From NCBI RefSeq assembly GCF_947581785.1, contig NZ_CANPVO010000018.1:41265-105264 (forward strand): a stretch of 64,000 nucleotides of DNA, given 5' to 3'. Source of the stretch: Candidatus Palauibacter polyketidifaciens (GTDB taxonomy: Bacteria > Gemmatimonadota > Gemmatimonadetes > Palauibacterales > Palauibacteraceae). The position numbers were made by a program, and so were the translations under genes. The notes beneath the pieces are model-generated. The model searched no databases. It worked only from the letters and a program-made list of their open reading frames with translations, and had not been told where the DNA came from. Positions 8,337-16,525 of the stretch are shown here, in pieces. Numbering within the stretch: position 1 is the first letter of the stretch; each line of letters starts with the position of its first letter.

Positions 8337-9230
8337 ATGCCGCTCGATATCGCGATCGCCCAGTTCCGGCCCTCCAAGGGCAACTTCGACGCGACGCTGG
8401 ACGGCTGCGCGGGGCTCATCCGGCGCGCGGCCGGAGCGGAACGGCGGCCGCGCCTGATCGTGTTCCCGGAGACCGCGCTCACCGGCTATTTCCTGGAGGG
8501 CGGAGTTCGCGAACAGGCCATCGCGGCCCCGGAACTGTTCGAGGCCCTCAACGCGCGCGTCGGCGAAGATGCGGACGGTCTCGATGTCGCGATCGGCTTT
8601 TACGAGCGGGACGCGGCGGGCATCTACAACTCGGCCCTGTACGCGACGCTGGGGCCCGGCGGCGGGATCCTTCACGTCCACCGCAAGGTGTTCCTCGCCA
8701 CCTACGGCGTCTTCCAGGAAGAGCGGTTCGTCGAGGCGGGGGCCGGAATCCGGGCGTTCGACGCGCCGCCGGGACGCACTGCGCTGCTGATCTGCGAAGA
8801 CGGTTTTCACTCGGTCTCCGGCACGCTCGCCGCGCTCGACGGGGCGTCGATCATCCTCATTCTCAGCGCCTCGCCGGCGCGGGGGGCCGCCCCCGGGGCC
8901 GGAGTGCCCGGCAACCTCGTCCGCTGGGACGCCCTCGCGAGCGGGATCGCCGCCGAGCATGGGGTGTTCGTCATCGTGTCCCAGCTGGTCGGGTTCGAAG
9001 GGGGCAAGGGATTCGCCGGCGGGTCCGCGGCCTACGACCCGCGCGGACACCGGCTCCTCGCGGGGCCGCTTTGGGAGGAAGCGGTGCTGCCCGTGCGGGT
9101 CGACCTCGACGAGGCCGCCCGCGCCCGCACCGAAGAGCCGCTTTTTTCGGACCTCGAACGGTCCTGGACCCGTCTTCTCGTGAACAGTCCGGGATCCGGC
9201 GTGCGCCGGCCGGCTCCCGACGGCGAATGA
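8337..9230 (+). CDS. Nitrilase-superfamily amidase, probable glutaminase partner of NadE
   Basis: 297 residues from the ATG at 8337; this start gives the family N terminus (MPLDIAIAQFRPSKGN). The catalytic triad is visible: Glu in VFPETALTGY, Lys in HVHRKVFL, and Cys in LLICEDGFHS. The LICED form is the one seen in the glutaminase domain of NAD synthetases. Its stop overlaps the nadE start (ATGA at 9227-9230), so the two are translationally coupled. The inference is that it releases ammonia from glutamine for NadE, a split version of the usual two-domain enzyme. A stand-alone amidase remains possible. Confidence 0.8.
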   Translation: MPLDIAIAQFRPSKGNFDATLDGCAGLIRRAAGAERRPRLIVFPETALTGYFLEGGVREQAIAAPELFEALNARVGEDADGLDVAIGFYERDAAGIYNSALYATLGPGGGILHVHRKVFLATYGVFQEERFVEAGAGIRAFDAPPGRTALLICEDGFHSVSGTLAALDGASIILILSASPARGAAPGAGVPGNLVRWDALASGIAAEHGVFVIVSQLVGFEGGKGFAGGSAAYDPRGHRLLAGPLWEEAVLPVRVDLDEAARARTEEPLFSDLERSWTRLLVNSPGSGVRRPAPDGE

Positions 9231-10105
9231 CCGGCGCCTGGCCGCCGGCGGGCACCGCGGAGGCCCGCGCTCCACACCCCGCCGACCGGGGCCCGCTCGA
9301 CATCGATACGGACCTCGTGCGGGATTGGCTCGTCCAGTTCCTTCGAGAGGAGATCGAGCGTCGGCGCGGTTTCCGCCGCGTCGTGGTCGGGTTGTCGGGA
9401 GGGGTGGATTCCGCCCTCACCGCTGCGCTGTGCGTGGAGGCTCTCGGTCCCGAAGCAGTGCTCGCCCTCCTGTTGCCCTACCGGACCTCGAGCCCCCGGA
9501 GCCGCGAGCACGCGCTCCTCGTGGCGGGGAAATTCGGGATTCCGACGCGCACGATCGATATCACGCGGGCCGTGGACGGCTATCTCGACGAATTCGAGCC
9601 CGAGGCGGGCGGACACCGGAGGGGCAATGTGGCAGCGCGCCAGCGCATGATCGTCCTCTTCGACCAGGCCTTCAAGCTCTCCGCCCTCCCCGTCGGTACC
9701 GGAAACAAATCCGAGCGTCTCCTCGGCTACTATACCTGGCACGCGGACGACTCCCCGCCGGTGAACCCGCTCGGAGACCTGTTCAAGAGCCAGGTATGGG
9801 CGCTCGCGCGGGCCATCGGCGTTCCCGTCGAGGTGGTCGACAAGCCGGCGACGGCGGATCTGATCCAGGGGCAGACGGATGAGGACGACCTTGGCGCCAC
9901 GTACCCCGAAGCCGACCTCATCCTCCACCACCTCACTTCCGGACGCGGGGCGGATGATCTCGTCGAAGCGGGGTTCGAGAGAACGAAGGTCGAACTCGTC
10001 GCCCGGCGACTCGAAAGCACGCACTGGAAACGCCACCTGCCGACGGTCGCGATGCTCTCGCCGACCGCGATCGGGGAATGGTACCTGAGACCGGTGGACT
10101 ACTGA
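9227..10105 (+). CDS. nadE: NAD(+) synthetase
   Basis: 292 residues, the size of single-domain synthetases. It makes NAD from nicotinate adenine dinucleotide, ATP and ammonia. The PP-loop SGGVDSALTAAL near residue 60 binds ATP pyrophosphate; GTGNKSERLLGYYT and GDLFKSQVWALARAIGVP follow as in NadE; KPATADLIQGQTDEDDLG is the substrate-binding stretch. The ATGA overlap with the upstream amidase fits a two-subunit glutamine-dependent enzyme. The first 30 residues are a Pro/Ala-rich extension that may be non-conserved. Confidence 0.93.
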   Translation: MTGAWPPAGTAEARAPHPADRGPLDIDTDLVRDWLVQFLREEIERRRGFRRVVVGLSGGVDSALTAALCVEALGPEAVLALLLPYRTSSPRSREHALLVAGKFGIPTRTIDITRAVDGYLDEFEPEAGGHRRGNVAARQRMIVLFDQAFKLSALPVGTGNKSERLLGYYTWHADDSPPVNPLGDLFKSQVWALARAIGVPVEVVDKPATADLIQGQTDEDDLGATYPEADLILHHLTSGRGADDLVEAGFERTKVELVARRLESTHWKRHLPTVAMLSPTAIGEWYLRPVDY

Positions 10106-10161
10106 CGGACTTGTCATGGGGAGAGGATAGGCGGGTCGGGTAACGCCCCCGGACGGGAAGC

Positions 10162-10242
10162 GTCACGAGTTTGTCACAACCGGTTGCCGGGAAACGCGTC
10201 ACGCCGCGCGGATGTTTACGATATGGTTACAAAAACGTTACG
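10162..10242 (+). promoter_or_regulatory. Candidate PHO boxes upstream of phoB
   Basis: Two sets of direct repeats with an exact 11-base period, one DNA turn. Set one is GTCAC at 10162-10166 and 10173-10177. Set two is TTAC at 10216-10219, 10227-10230 and 10238-10241, each preceded by G or T. PhoB/PhoP regulators of several phyla bind tandem 11-base repeats (TGTCA in enterobacteria, GTTCA in Streptomyces, TTAACA in Bacillus). The set ends 33 bases before the phoB ATG, so autoregulation of the phoBR-pst operon is likely. Confidence 0.65.
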
Positions 10243-10274
10243 ATTCCGACGGCAGCCATGAGCCAGGTTAGCGC

Positions 10275-10979
10275 ATGGTGAAGATGGCGGACGCACGGAT
10301 CCTGGTAGTGGATGACGAGCCGGATATCCTCAGCGTACTCGTGTATCACCTGAGTCGCGAAGGATACCGGGTGACCACGGCCGTGAACGGTCAGGGGGCG
10401 CTGACCATGGCGGACGCCGAGCGCCCAGACCTCATCATCCTCGATCTCATGCTGCCGGGCATGGACGGATACGAGGTGCTGCAGCGGCTCAGGCGGGCTG
10501 ACCGCACGAGCGCGATACCCGTCATCCTGCTCACGGCGAGGCGGGCAGAGGACGAGAGGGTCAGGGGATTCGAGGTCGGGGCCGACGACTACATCACGAA
10601 GCCGTTCAGCGCACGCGAACTCACGCTCCGCGTCGAGGCGCTGCTGCGGCGCGCGAAGGCGGAACCCGTTTCCGCTTCGCGGAGGATTGCCGTGGGTCCG
10701 GTGGAACTCGACCGCGAGGCGCATCGGGCCTTCTCGGACGGCGCCGAGGTCGACCTGACACCGCTGGAGTACCGGTTGCTCGAAGTTCTGCTGGAGCGGC
10801 GGGGACGGGTGCAGAGTCGCCGCCAACTGCTCCAGGCCGTCTGGGATACGAACGCGGCGATCGAGACGCGCACGGTCGACATGCACGTCGCCCGCCTGCG
10901 CACGAAGCTCGGGGGCGCCGCCCCGCTGATCGAGACGGTTCGAGGGATCGGCTACCGGTTCCGGGCACTCGACAAGTAG
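10275..10979 (+). CDS. phoB: Phosphate response regulator, OmpR/PhoB family
   Basis: 234 residues. Receiver domain, residues 5 to 125: the acidic pair in VVDDEPD, the phospho-acceptor Asp in IILDLMLPGMDG near residue 58, Thr in ILLTARRAE and Lys in YITKPFS. C-terminal winged helix, residues 135 to 232: DLTPLEYRLLEVLLE and TVDMHVARLRTKLG with RGIGYRF. It heads phoBR-pstSCAB-phoU, which fixes the assignment as PhoB. ATG at 10275 or 10284. The upstream repeats suggest that it controls its own operon. Confidence 0.93.
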   Translation: MVKMADARILVVDDEPDILSVLVYHLSREGYRVTTAVNGQGALTMADAERPDLIILDLMLPGMDGYEVLQRLRRADRTSAIPVILLTARRAEDERVRGFEVGADDYITKPFSARELTLRVEALLRRAKAEPVSASRRIAVGPVELDREAHRAFSDGAEVDLTPLEYRLLEVLLERRGRVQSRRQLLQAVWDTNAAIETRTVDMHVARLRTKLGGAAPLIETVRGIGYRFRALDK

Positions 10980-10989
10980 TCCGCGCAAG

Positions 10990-12348
10990 GTGAGACTCGC
11001 GAACCGCTTTTTCCTCGCCGCGGGGGCGGTGCTCTTCGTGGCGTATATCGCCGCCTGGTTCGTGTTCCGGCTCGACACGAGAGGCGTAGTGGTCGAGTCG
11101 GCCGTTCTCGGCGGCATTCTGATCCTGCTGTGGCCCGCCACCCGGCTCGCGGCCCGCCGGATCGAGGCGGAAGTCGACCAGGCGCGGGAGACCGTGGACC
11201 GCATCGCTTCCGGCGATCTCGATCCTTCCATCGGCCCGACGGGTTCGGGCCCGATCAGTTCCCTGAACCGGGCGATCGACCGCATGGCCGACCGGGTGCG
11301 GGACCGCGTGGCCCATTCCGAACGGGAATCCAGCGATCTCCGGATCCTGTTCGACGAGCTGGAGGACGGGCTCGCCTTCATCGACCGGGACGGGCTCGTG
11401 AGCCTCTGCAACGCGGCGTTCGAACGCTGGGCGGGACGCGCCGTCTCGCCGGGCGTTCGCATAGGGACGCTGTTCCGGTCGCCCCGCATCGCCCAGGCGG
11501 TGAGCGCCGCGCGGCAGGGCGAATCCACCACTGTCGAGGTCGAACTCGGCGAGCATACCGTGTTGATGTCGACCCGTCCCCACCGCTCGGGCGCGGTCAT
11601 CGTGCTGCACGATCTCACGGTGATGCGGCGTCTCGAAGGGGTCCGGCGCGATTTCGTCGCGAACGTGTCCCACGAACTCAAGACCCCGCTGACGAGCGTC
11701 GTCGGGTTCGCGGAGGCGCTCTCGGAGGGTGGACTCGACTCCAGCCACGCGCGCGATTTCGCCCGGCGCATCCTCGTCAACGCGACGCGCATGCGGCACT
11801 TGGTGGAGGACCTCCTCGACCTCTCGCTGCTGGAGTCCGGCAGTTGGAGTCCGGAGCCGCAGCCGGTGTCCGTGGGGGCCGTCGCCCTGGAGGTCTGGGA
11901 GACGCTCTCGCCGCGGGTGCGCGGAGAGGAGGTGACGCTGGACGTCTCCGGCCCGCGGGAGCCCGCGTACGTCGACCCGGACGCGATTCGGCAGGTGTTG
12001 CGCAACCTCCTGGACAACGCGGCGCGCTACAGCGATGACGACCCGAACATCGCCGTGCGGATCCGGTCCGACGGGGAGTTCCAGCGCGTCGAGGTCACGG
12101 ACCGGGGGCCGGGAATCCCGTCGGTGCACGTGGAGCGCGTGTTCGAGCGGTTTTACCGGGTCGATCCGGCGCGTTCGCGCGCCCGCGGGGGCACCGGACT
12201 CGGACTCGCGATCGTCAAGCACTTCGTCGAGGCGCACGGGGGCGAGGTCGGCATCGACAGCGCGCTCGGCCGCGGCACGACCGTGTGGTTCACCCTTCCC
12301 GTCGCGGCGCAGATCCCGGACGAGGAGACGTTCGATGTCCCGGCCTAG
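10990..12348 (+). CDS. phoR: Phosphate sensor histidine kinase
   Basis: 452 residues, GTG start 10 bases after phoB. Two membrane helices (FFLAAGAVLFVAYIAAWFVF and VVVESAVLGGILILLWPA) with almost no periplasmic loop, as in PhoR. A HAMP-like linker spans residues 50 to 105 and a PAS domain about 112 to 205. The HisKA box NVSHELKTPLTSVVGF lies near residue 225, and the ATPase domain has RNLLDNAARYS (N box), DRGPGIP (G1) and GGTGLGLAIVKHFVEAHGG (G2). Phosphorylates PhoB; in known systems it is restrained by the Pst transporter and PhoU, all encoded just downstream. Confidence 0.92.
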   Translation: MRLANRFFLAAGAVLFVAYIAAWFVFRLDTRGVVVESAVLGGILILLWPATRLAARRIEAEVDQARETVDRIASGDLDPSIGPTGSGPISSLNRAIDRMADRVRDRVAHSERESSDLRILFDELEDGLAFIDRDGLVSLCNAAFERWAGRAVSPGVRIGTLFRSPRIAQAVSAARQGESTTVEVELGEHTVLMSTRPHRSGAVIVLHDLTVMRRLEGVRRDFVANVSHELKTPLTSVVGFAEALSEGGLDSSHARDFARRILVNATRMRHLVEDLLDLSLLESGSWSPEPQPVSVGAVALEVWETLSPRVRGEEVTLDVSGPREPAYVDPDAIRQVLRNLLDNAARYSDDDPNIAVRIRSDGEFQRVEVTDRGPGIPSVHVERVFERFYRVDPARSRARGGTGLGLAIVKHFVEAHGGEVGIDSALGRGTTVWFTLPVAAQIPDEETFDVPA

Positions 12349-13285
12349 CAGCCCGTGGCAAGACCGTGCGTCAGCGCCGAGCGTTGGCGCGCTGCGGGTG
12401 CTGGCGGTCCTCTCAGGCTGGGGCTGCGGCGCCGGCGGAAGCGCCGGAGCCTCATCGGAACTCATCGAGATTGATGGCTCGAGCACCGTGTTTCCGATCA
12501 GCCAAGCGATGGCCGAGGAGTTCCAGATCGCCGGCGGGCGCGCGGTCCGCGTGTCCGTCGGCGTCTCCGGCACGGGCGGCGGGTTCCAGCGGTTCTGCAA
12601 TGGCGAGACGGACATCACGAACGCTTCGCGGCAGATCGACGAAGCCGAGGCGGCGTCCTGCCGGGCGGAGGGCATCGAACCGGTCGAACTCCAGATCGCC
12701 CGGGACGGCCTCACGCTGGTCGTGCACCCCTCCAACGACTGGGTCGCCTGTGTCAGCGTGGCTGAACTCCGGCGCGTATGGATGCCCGGGTCCGGGATCG
12801 AGCGATGGAGCCAACTCCGCCCGGACTGGCCGGATGAGGAACTGAAGCTGTACGGCCCCGACACCGATTCCGGCACCTTCGACTACTTCACGGCCGCCGT
12901 GGTCGGCGAGGCGGGCGCGAGCCGGAGCGACTACACCGCCAGCGCAGACGACAACATGCTCGTCGGGGGGGTGAGCGGCGACCCCGGCGCGCTCGGCTAC
13001 TTCGGCTACGCGTACTTCGAGGACAACCAGGAGCAGCTGCGCGCCCTCGAAGTCGACGGGGGCGACGGTTGCGTCGCGCCGTCCCGCGAAACGATCCTGA
13101 ACGGCACGTATACGCCGCTCGCTCGACCGATGTACATCTACATTCGGCGCGACGCGCTCGACCGGCCGGAGGTCCGCGCGTTCGTGCACTTCTACCTCGA
13201 ACAGGCGGCGACCCTGATCCCGGAGACGGGATACATACCGCTCGAGCCGGACGCCTATGCGGAAATCCGAGCCCGGATCGGTTAG
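12335..13285 (+). CDS. pstS: Phosphate ABC transporter substrate-binding protein
   Basis: 316 residues; the ATG at 12335 lies inside the last codons of phoR (14-base overlap). A weak hydrophobic N terminus ([12 protein letters not shown]) with Cys suggests export as a lipoprotein, although the lipobox is poor. The mature part carries PstS signatures: [42 protein letters not shown], and [12 protein letters not shown], whose Ser, Thr and Asp residues hold the phosphate, followed by [10 protein letters not shown]. It delivers phosphate to PstCA. Confidence 0.93.
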   Translation: MSRPSSPWQDRASAPSVGALRVLAVLSGWGCGAGGSAGASSELIEIDGSSTVFPISQAMAEEFQIAGGRAVRVSVGVSGTGGGFQRFCNGETDITNASRQIDEAEAASCRAEGIEPVELQIARDGLTLVVHPSNDWVACVSVAELRRVWMPGSGIERWSQLRPDWPDEELKLYGPDTDSGTFDYFTAAVVGEAGASRSDYTASADDNMLVGGVSGDPGALGYFGYAYFEDNQEQLRALEVDGGDGCVAPSRETILNGTYTPLARPMYIYIRRDALDRPEVRAFVHFYLEQAATLIPETGYIPLEPDAYAEIRARIG

Positions 13286-14168
13286 CCGTCACACCAGGGT
13301 CGGCGAGCGCCTGATCGGGGCGCTCCTCTTCGGCTCCGAAGCGCTCTCGATCCTGGCGACGGTCGGGATCGTCGTCGTGCTGCTCACCGAATCGCTGGGT
13401 TTCTTCGCCGAGGTATCCCCCGTCGAGTTCCTCGCGGGGACGCGATGGTCTCCGGACCTCGTGCCGCGGTCGTTCGGCATCCTCCCGCTCGTCAACGGAA
13501 CCCTTCTCGTCGCGGCCGGCGCAGCGCTGATCGCGCTTCCGACCGGGCTCGCGACGGCCATCTACCTGAGCGAGTTCGCGTCGCTCCGGACGAAGCGGAC
13601 CGTGAAGCCGGCGCTCGAGATTCTCGCGGGGATCCCGACGGTCGTCTACGGATATTTCGCCGTGACCCTCGTCACGCCGGTCCTCCGAACGCTCTTTCCG
13701 GGGGTCGGGGTCTTCAACGCCGCGAGCGCCGCCATCGTCGTGGGTATCATGATCCTTCCGATGGTGTCGTCCCTTTCCGAGGACGCGCTGAGCGCGGTCC
13801 CCGGGTCCCTGCGCGAGGCCGCGTACGGCGTCGGGGCCACCCGGTTCGAGGTGGCGACCCGGATCGTGGTGCCGGCGGGTCTGCCCGGCATCGCCGCCAG
13901 CTTCATCCTCGCGATCTCGCGCGCCATCGCCGAAACGATCGTCGTGACGCTGGCCGCCGGCGCGACGCCGGGGATGACGCTGGACCTCCTCCAGAGCGTT
14001 CAGACGATGACGGCCTACATCGTGCAGGTGAGCCTGGGCGACGCGCCCTCCGGGTCGATCGAGTACCGGACGCTGTTCGCCGTCGGCCTCCTTCTATTCC
14101 TCATCACGCTGGTCCTCAACCTGCTGAGCCAGCGCATGACGACCCGTTTCCGGGAGAGCTTCCGGTGA
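13257..14168 (+). CDS. pstC: Phosphate ABC transporter permease PstC
   Basis: 303 residues, starting inside pstS (29-base overlap). Six predicted membrane helices. The EAA-type loop that contacts the ATPase is present ([30 protein letters not shown] region), along with the PstC opening [23 protein letters not shown] and [16 protein letters not shown]. The GTGA overlap with pstA at 14165-14168 couples translation. Confidence 0.93.
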   Translation: MRKSEPGSVSRHTRVGERLIGALLFGSEALSILATVGIVVVLLTESLGFFAEVSPVEFLAGTRWSPDLVPRSFGILPLVNGTLLVAAGAALIALPTGLATAIYLSEFASLRTKRTVKPALEILAGIPTVVYGYFAVTLVTPVLRTLFPGVGVFNAASAAIVVGIMILPMVSSLSEDALSAVPGSLREAAYGVGATRFEVATRIVVPAGLPGIAASFILAISRAIAETIVVTLAAGATPGMTLDLLQSVQTMTAYIVQVSLGDAPSGSIEYRTLFAVGLLLFLITLVLNLLSQRMTTRFRESFR

Positions 14169-15043
14169 GCCCCCGGGCGCCCCGCGGTGGCCGGTTCGAC
14201 CCGCGCCTCGAGGCCCGCCGCCGGGCCGGGGTCCGGTTCATGTGGCTCTGCCGCCTCGCGGTGGCCTTCGGGGTCGCGTCCCTCGTCGTCCTCCTCGTGA
14301 GCCTCGCGGCGGACGGACTCCCGGCGCTCTCCTTCGAGTTCCTGACCAGCTACCCGTCCCGCTTCCCGGAGCGGGCCGGCATCCGCTCCGCGATCCTCGG
14401 GAGCGCGTGGATGCTCGCGCTCGTCGCCGTGATGTCCTTCCCGCTCGGCGTCGGCGCTGCGCTGTACCTCGAGGAGTACGCCCCGACGAACCGCTTCACG
14501 ACTCTCCTGAAGATGAACATCGCGAACCTCGCCAGCGTGCCCTCCATCGTGTACGGCATCCTCGGACTCGCCGTGTTCGTCCGCTTCCTGGCGCTCGAAC
14601 GGAGCCTGCTCGCGGGAGCGGCGACGCTGTCGCTGCTCGTGCTGCCGATCGTGAACATCGCCGCCCGGGAGGCGATCCGCGCCGTTCCGGACTCGCTGCG
14701 GGAAGCCGCCTACGCGCTCGGCGCCACGCGCTGGCAGGCCATCCGCCACCACGTGCTCCCCGCGGCCATGCCCGGCATCCTCTCCGGCACCATCCTCGGT
14801 CTCTCGCGGGCGGGGGGAGAGACCGCCCCGCTGCTCATCATCGGGGCGCTGACGTTCATCGCCTTCGACCCGCTCTCGCCCATGGATCCCTTCACGGCCC
14901 TGCCGATCCAGATCTTCAACTGGACCACGGATCCGCGCGGGGAGTTCCATGCGCTGGCGGCAGGGGCCATTGTGGTACTGCTGGGCGTGCTGCTCATGAT
15001 GAACGCGGCCGCGATTCTGATTCGTAACCGATTCGAGAGGTGA
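14165..15043 (+). CDS. pstA: Phosphate ABC transporter permease PstA
   Basis: 292 residues, GTG start overlapping the pstC stop. Six membrane helices. PstA features: [46 protein letters not shown], and the coupling loop [18 protein letters not shown], followed by [19 protein letters not shown]. Forms the channel with PstC. It ends in a GTGA overlap with pstB at 15040-15043. Confidence 0.93.
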   Translation: MSPRAPRGGRFDPRLEARRRAGVRFMWLCRLAVAFGVASLVVLLVSLAADGLPALSFEFLTSYPSRFPERAGIRSAILGSAWMLALVAVMSFPLGVGAALYLEEYAPTNRFTTLLKMNIANLASVPSIVYGILGLAVFVRFLALERSLLAGAATLSLLVLPIVNIAAREAIRAVPDSLREAAYALGATRWQAIRHHVLPAAMPGILSGTILGLSRAGGETAPLLIIGALTFIAFDPLSPMDPFTALPIQIFNWTTDPRGEFHALAAGAIVVLLGVLLMMNAAAILIRNRFER

Positions 15044-15801
15044 CGGTGGCTCCGGAAGCGGTCCTCGAGACCGTCGGGCTCGGCGTTCGCTACGGCGAGA
15101 CGCGGGTGATCGAGGACATCTCGCTCACGATTCCGAAACGGCGGGTAGTCGCCTTCATCGGGCCCTCGGGCTGCGGCAAGAGCACGCTCCTGCGCTGCTT
15201 CAACCGGATGAACGACCTCGTGCCGACGGCCCGCGTCACCGGCCAGGTCCTCTTCCGCGGCCGGGACCTCTATGCACCCGGTGTCGAGCCGGCCGACGTC
15301 CGGCGCGCCATCGGGATGGTGTTCCAGAAGCCGAACCCGTTCCCGAAGTCGATATTCGAGAACATCGCGTTCGGCCTGCGGATCAACGGGTTCCAGGATG
15401 ACATCGGCGACCGGGTGGAGGCATCGCTCCGCGCGGCCGCGCTCTGGGACGAGGTGAGCCACCGTCTCGACGCGGACGCCCTCGGGCTCTCGGCCGGACA
15501 GCAGCAGCGGCTCTGCATCGCGAGGGCGCTGGCCGTGGAACCGGAGGTTCTTCTCATGGACGAACCGGCGAGCGCGCTCGACCCGATCGCGACCGGCCGC
15601 ATGGAGGACCTCATCGGAGAACTGCGCGGAGGCTACACGATCGTGATCGTGACCCATAACATGCAGCAGGCCGCGCGCATCAGCGACGACACGGCCTTCC
15701 TCTACATGGGCGAACTCGTCGAGTACAAGGAGACGCAGCGCTTGTTCACCAATCCCGAGGACGAGCGAACCGAGGCCTACATCACGGGCCGGCGGGGCTG
15801 A
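15040..15801 (+). CDS. pstB: Phosphate ABC transporter ATPase
   Basis: 253 residues, GTG start at 15040 (a second GTG at 15046 is possible). Walker [12 protein letters not shown] near residue 45, Q-loop [16 protein letters not shown] as in PstB, signature [15 protein letters not shown] (Gly to Ala at the third position compared with the usual LSGGQ), Walker [14 protein letters not shown] and switch His in [14 protein letters not shown]. Drives phosphate import through PstCA. Confidence 0.95.
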   Translation: MTVAPEAVLETVGLGVRYGETRVIEDISLTIPKRRVVAFIGPSGCGKSTLLRCFNRMNDLVPTARVTGQVLFRGRDLYAPGVEPADVRRAIGMVFQKPNPFPKSIFENIAFGLRINGFQDDIGDRVEASLRAAALWDEVSHRLDADALGLSAGQQQRLCIARALAVEPEVLLMDEPASALDPIATGRMEDLIGELRGGYTIVIVTHNMQQAARISDDTAFLYMGELVEYKETQRLFTNPEDERTEAYITGRRG

Positions 15802-15818
15802 CGGACCGGCGGCGATCG

Positions 15819-16487
15819 ATGTCCTTCAGGCAATTCGACGACCGGGTCAGCGACGTCACGCGGACGCTGCACCAGATGGCGCACGATATCGAGGAGTTGG
15901 TGCGGCGCGCGATGGCGCTCGTGGGCCAGCCCGCGGTGGATGCGGAACCGATCCGGGCGGCGGACGACGCCATCGACCGGGCCGAAGTGGAGGTCGAGGA
16001 ATCCACGGTGGAGATCCTCGCGCTCCATCACCCGGTGGCGAGCGACCTGCGCGTGCTCGTCACCGTCCTCAAGATCAACAACGACCTCGAGCGGATCGGC
16101 GACCATGCGGTCAACATCGCCGAAGCGGCGGAACGGCTGGCGAAGGCCGAGAAGAAGGTGCCGGTCCCGCCCGAACTCGACGAGATGAGCCGCATGGCCA
16201 GGGCGATGCTGCGCGATGCGCTCGACGCGTTCGTCCACCGGAACGCGAACGCCGCACGCTCCGTGATCGCGCGGGACGACCGGCTGGATCAGCTCCAGGA
16301 CTCGCTGAGCCGGGTGATGATCACCCATATGCCGGAATACAACCTCTCCGGGTGCCTGCAGGTCATCCTCATCGGCCGCAACCTCGAGCGGATCGGCGAC
16401 CTCGCGACGAACATCGGGGAAGACGTCGTCTACATGGTCCAGGGAATCACGATCCGGCACCAGGAGGGCTCGCCGGACCCCGCTTAG
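15819..16487 (+). CDS. phoU: Phosphate signalling protein PhoU
   Basis: 222 residues, 17 bases after pstB. Two PhoU three-helix bundle repeats (about 8-100 and 112-212), each with the metal-binding E/D-xxxD pattern, for example NDLERIGDHAVNIAE and RNLERIGDLATNIGEDVV. Links the Pst transporter to PhoR and helps shut off the regulon when phosphate is plentiful. Last gene of the operon; ppk1 converges on it from the other strand. Confidence 0.95.
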   Translation: MSFRQFDDRVSDVTRTLHQMAHDIEELVRRAMALVGQPAVDAEPIRAADDAIDRAEVEVEESTVEILALHHPVASDLRVLVTVLKINNDLERIGDHAVNIAEAAERLAKAEKKVPVPPELDEMSRMARAMLRDALDAFVHRNANAARSVIARDDRLDQLQDSLSRVMITHMPEYNLSGCLQVILIGRNLERIGDLATNIGEDVVYMVQGITIRHQEGSPDPA

Positions 16488-16525
16488 CGGGCCGCGGGCG
16501 CCTCCCCGTCGCCGCCGTCCGCCCG

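Noticed and set aside
7268..9226. Long front part of the plus-strand frame that ends in nadE
   Set aside because: Only the part from the ATG at 9227 matches NadE; upstream it crosses antisense to CPBP and porin genes and in another frame of the amidase gene.
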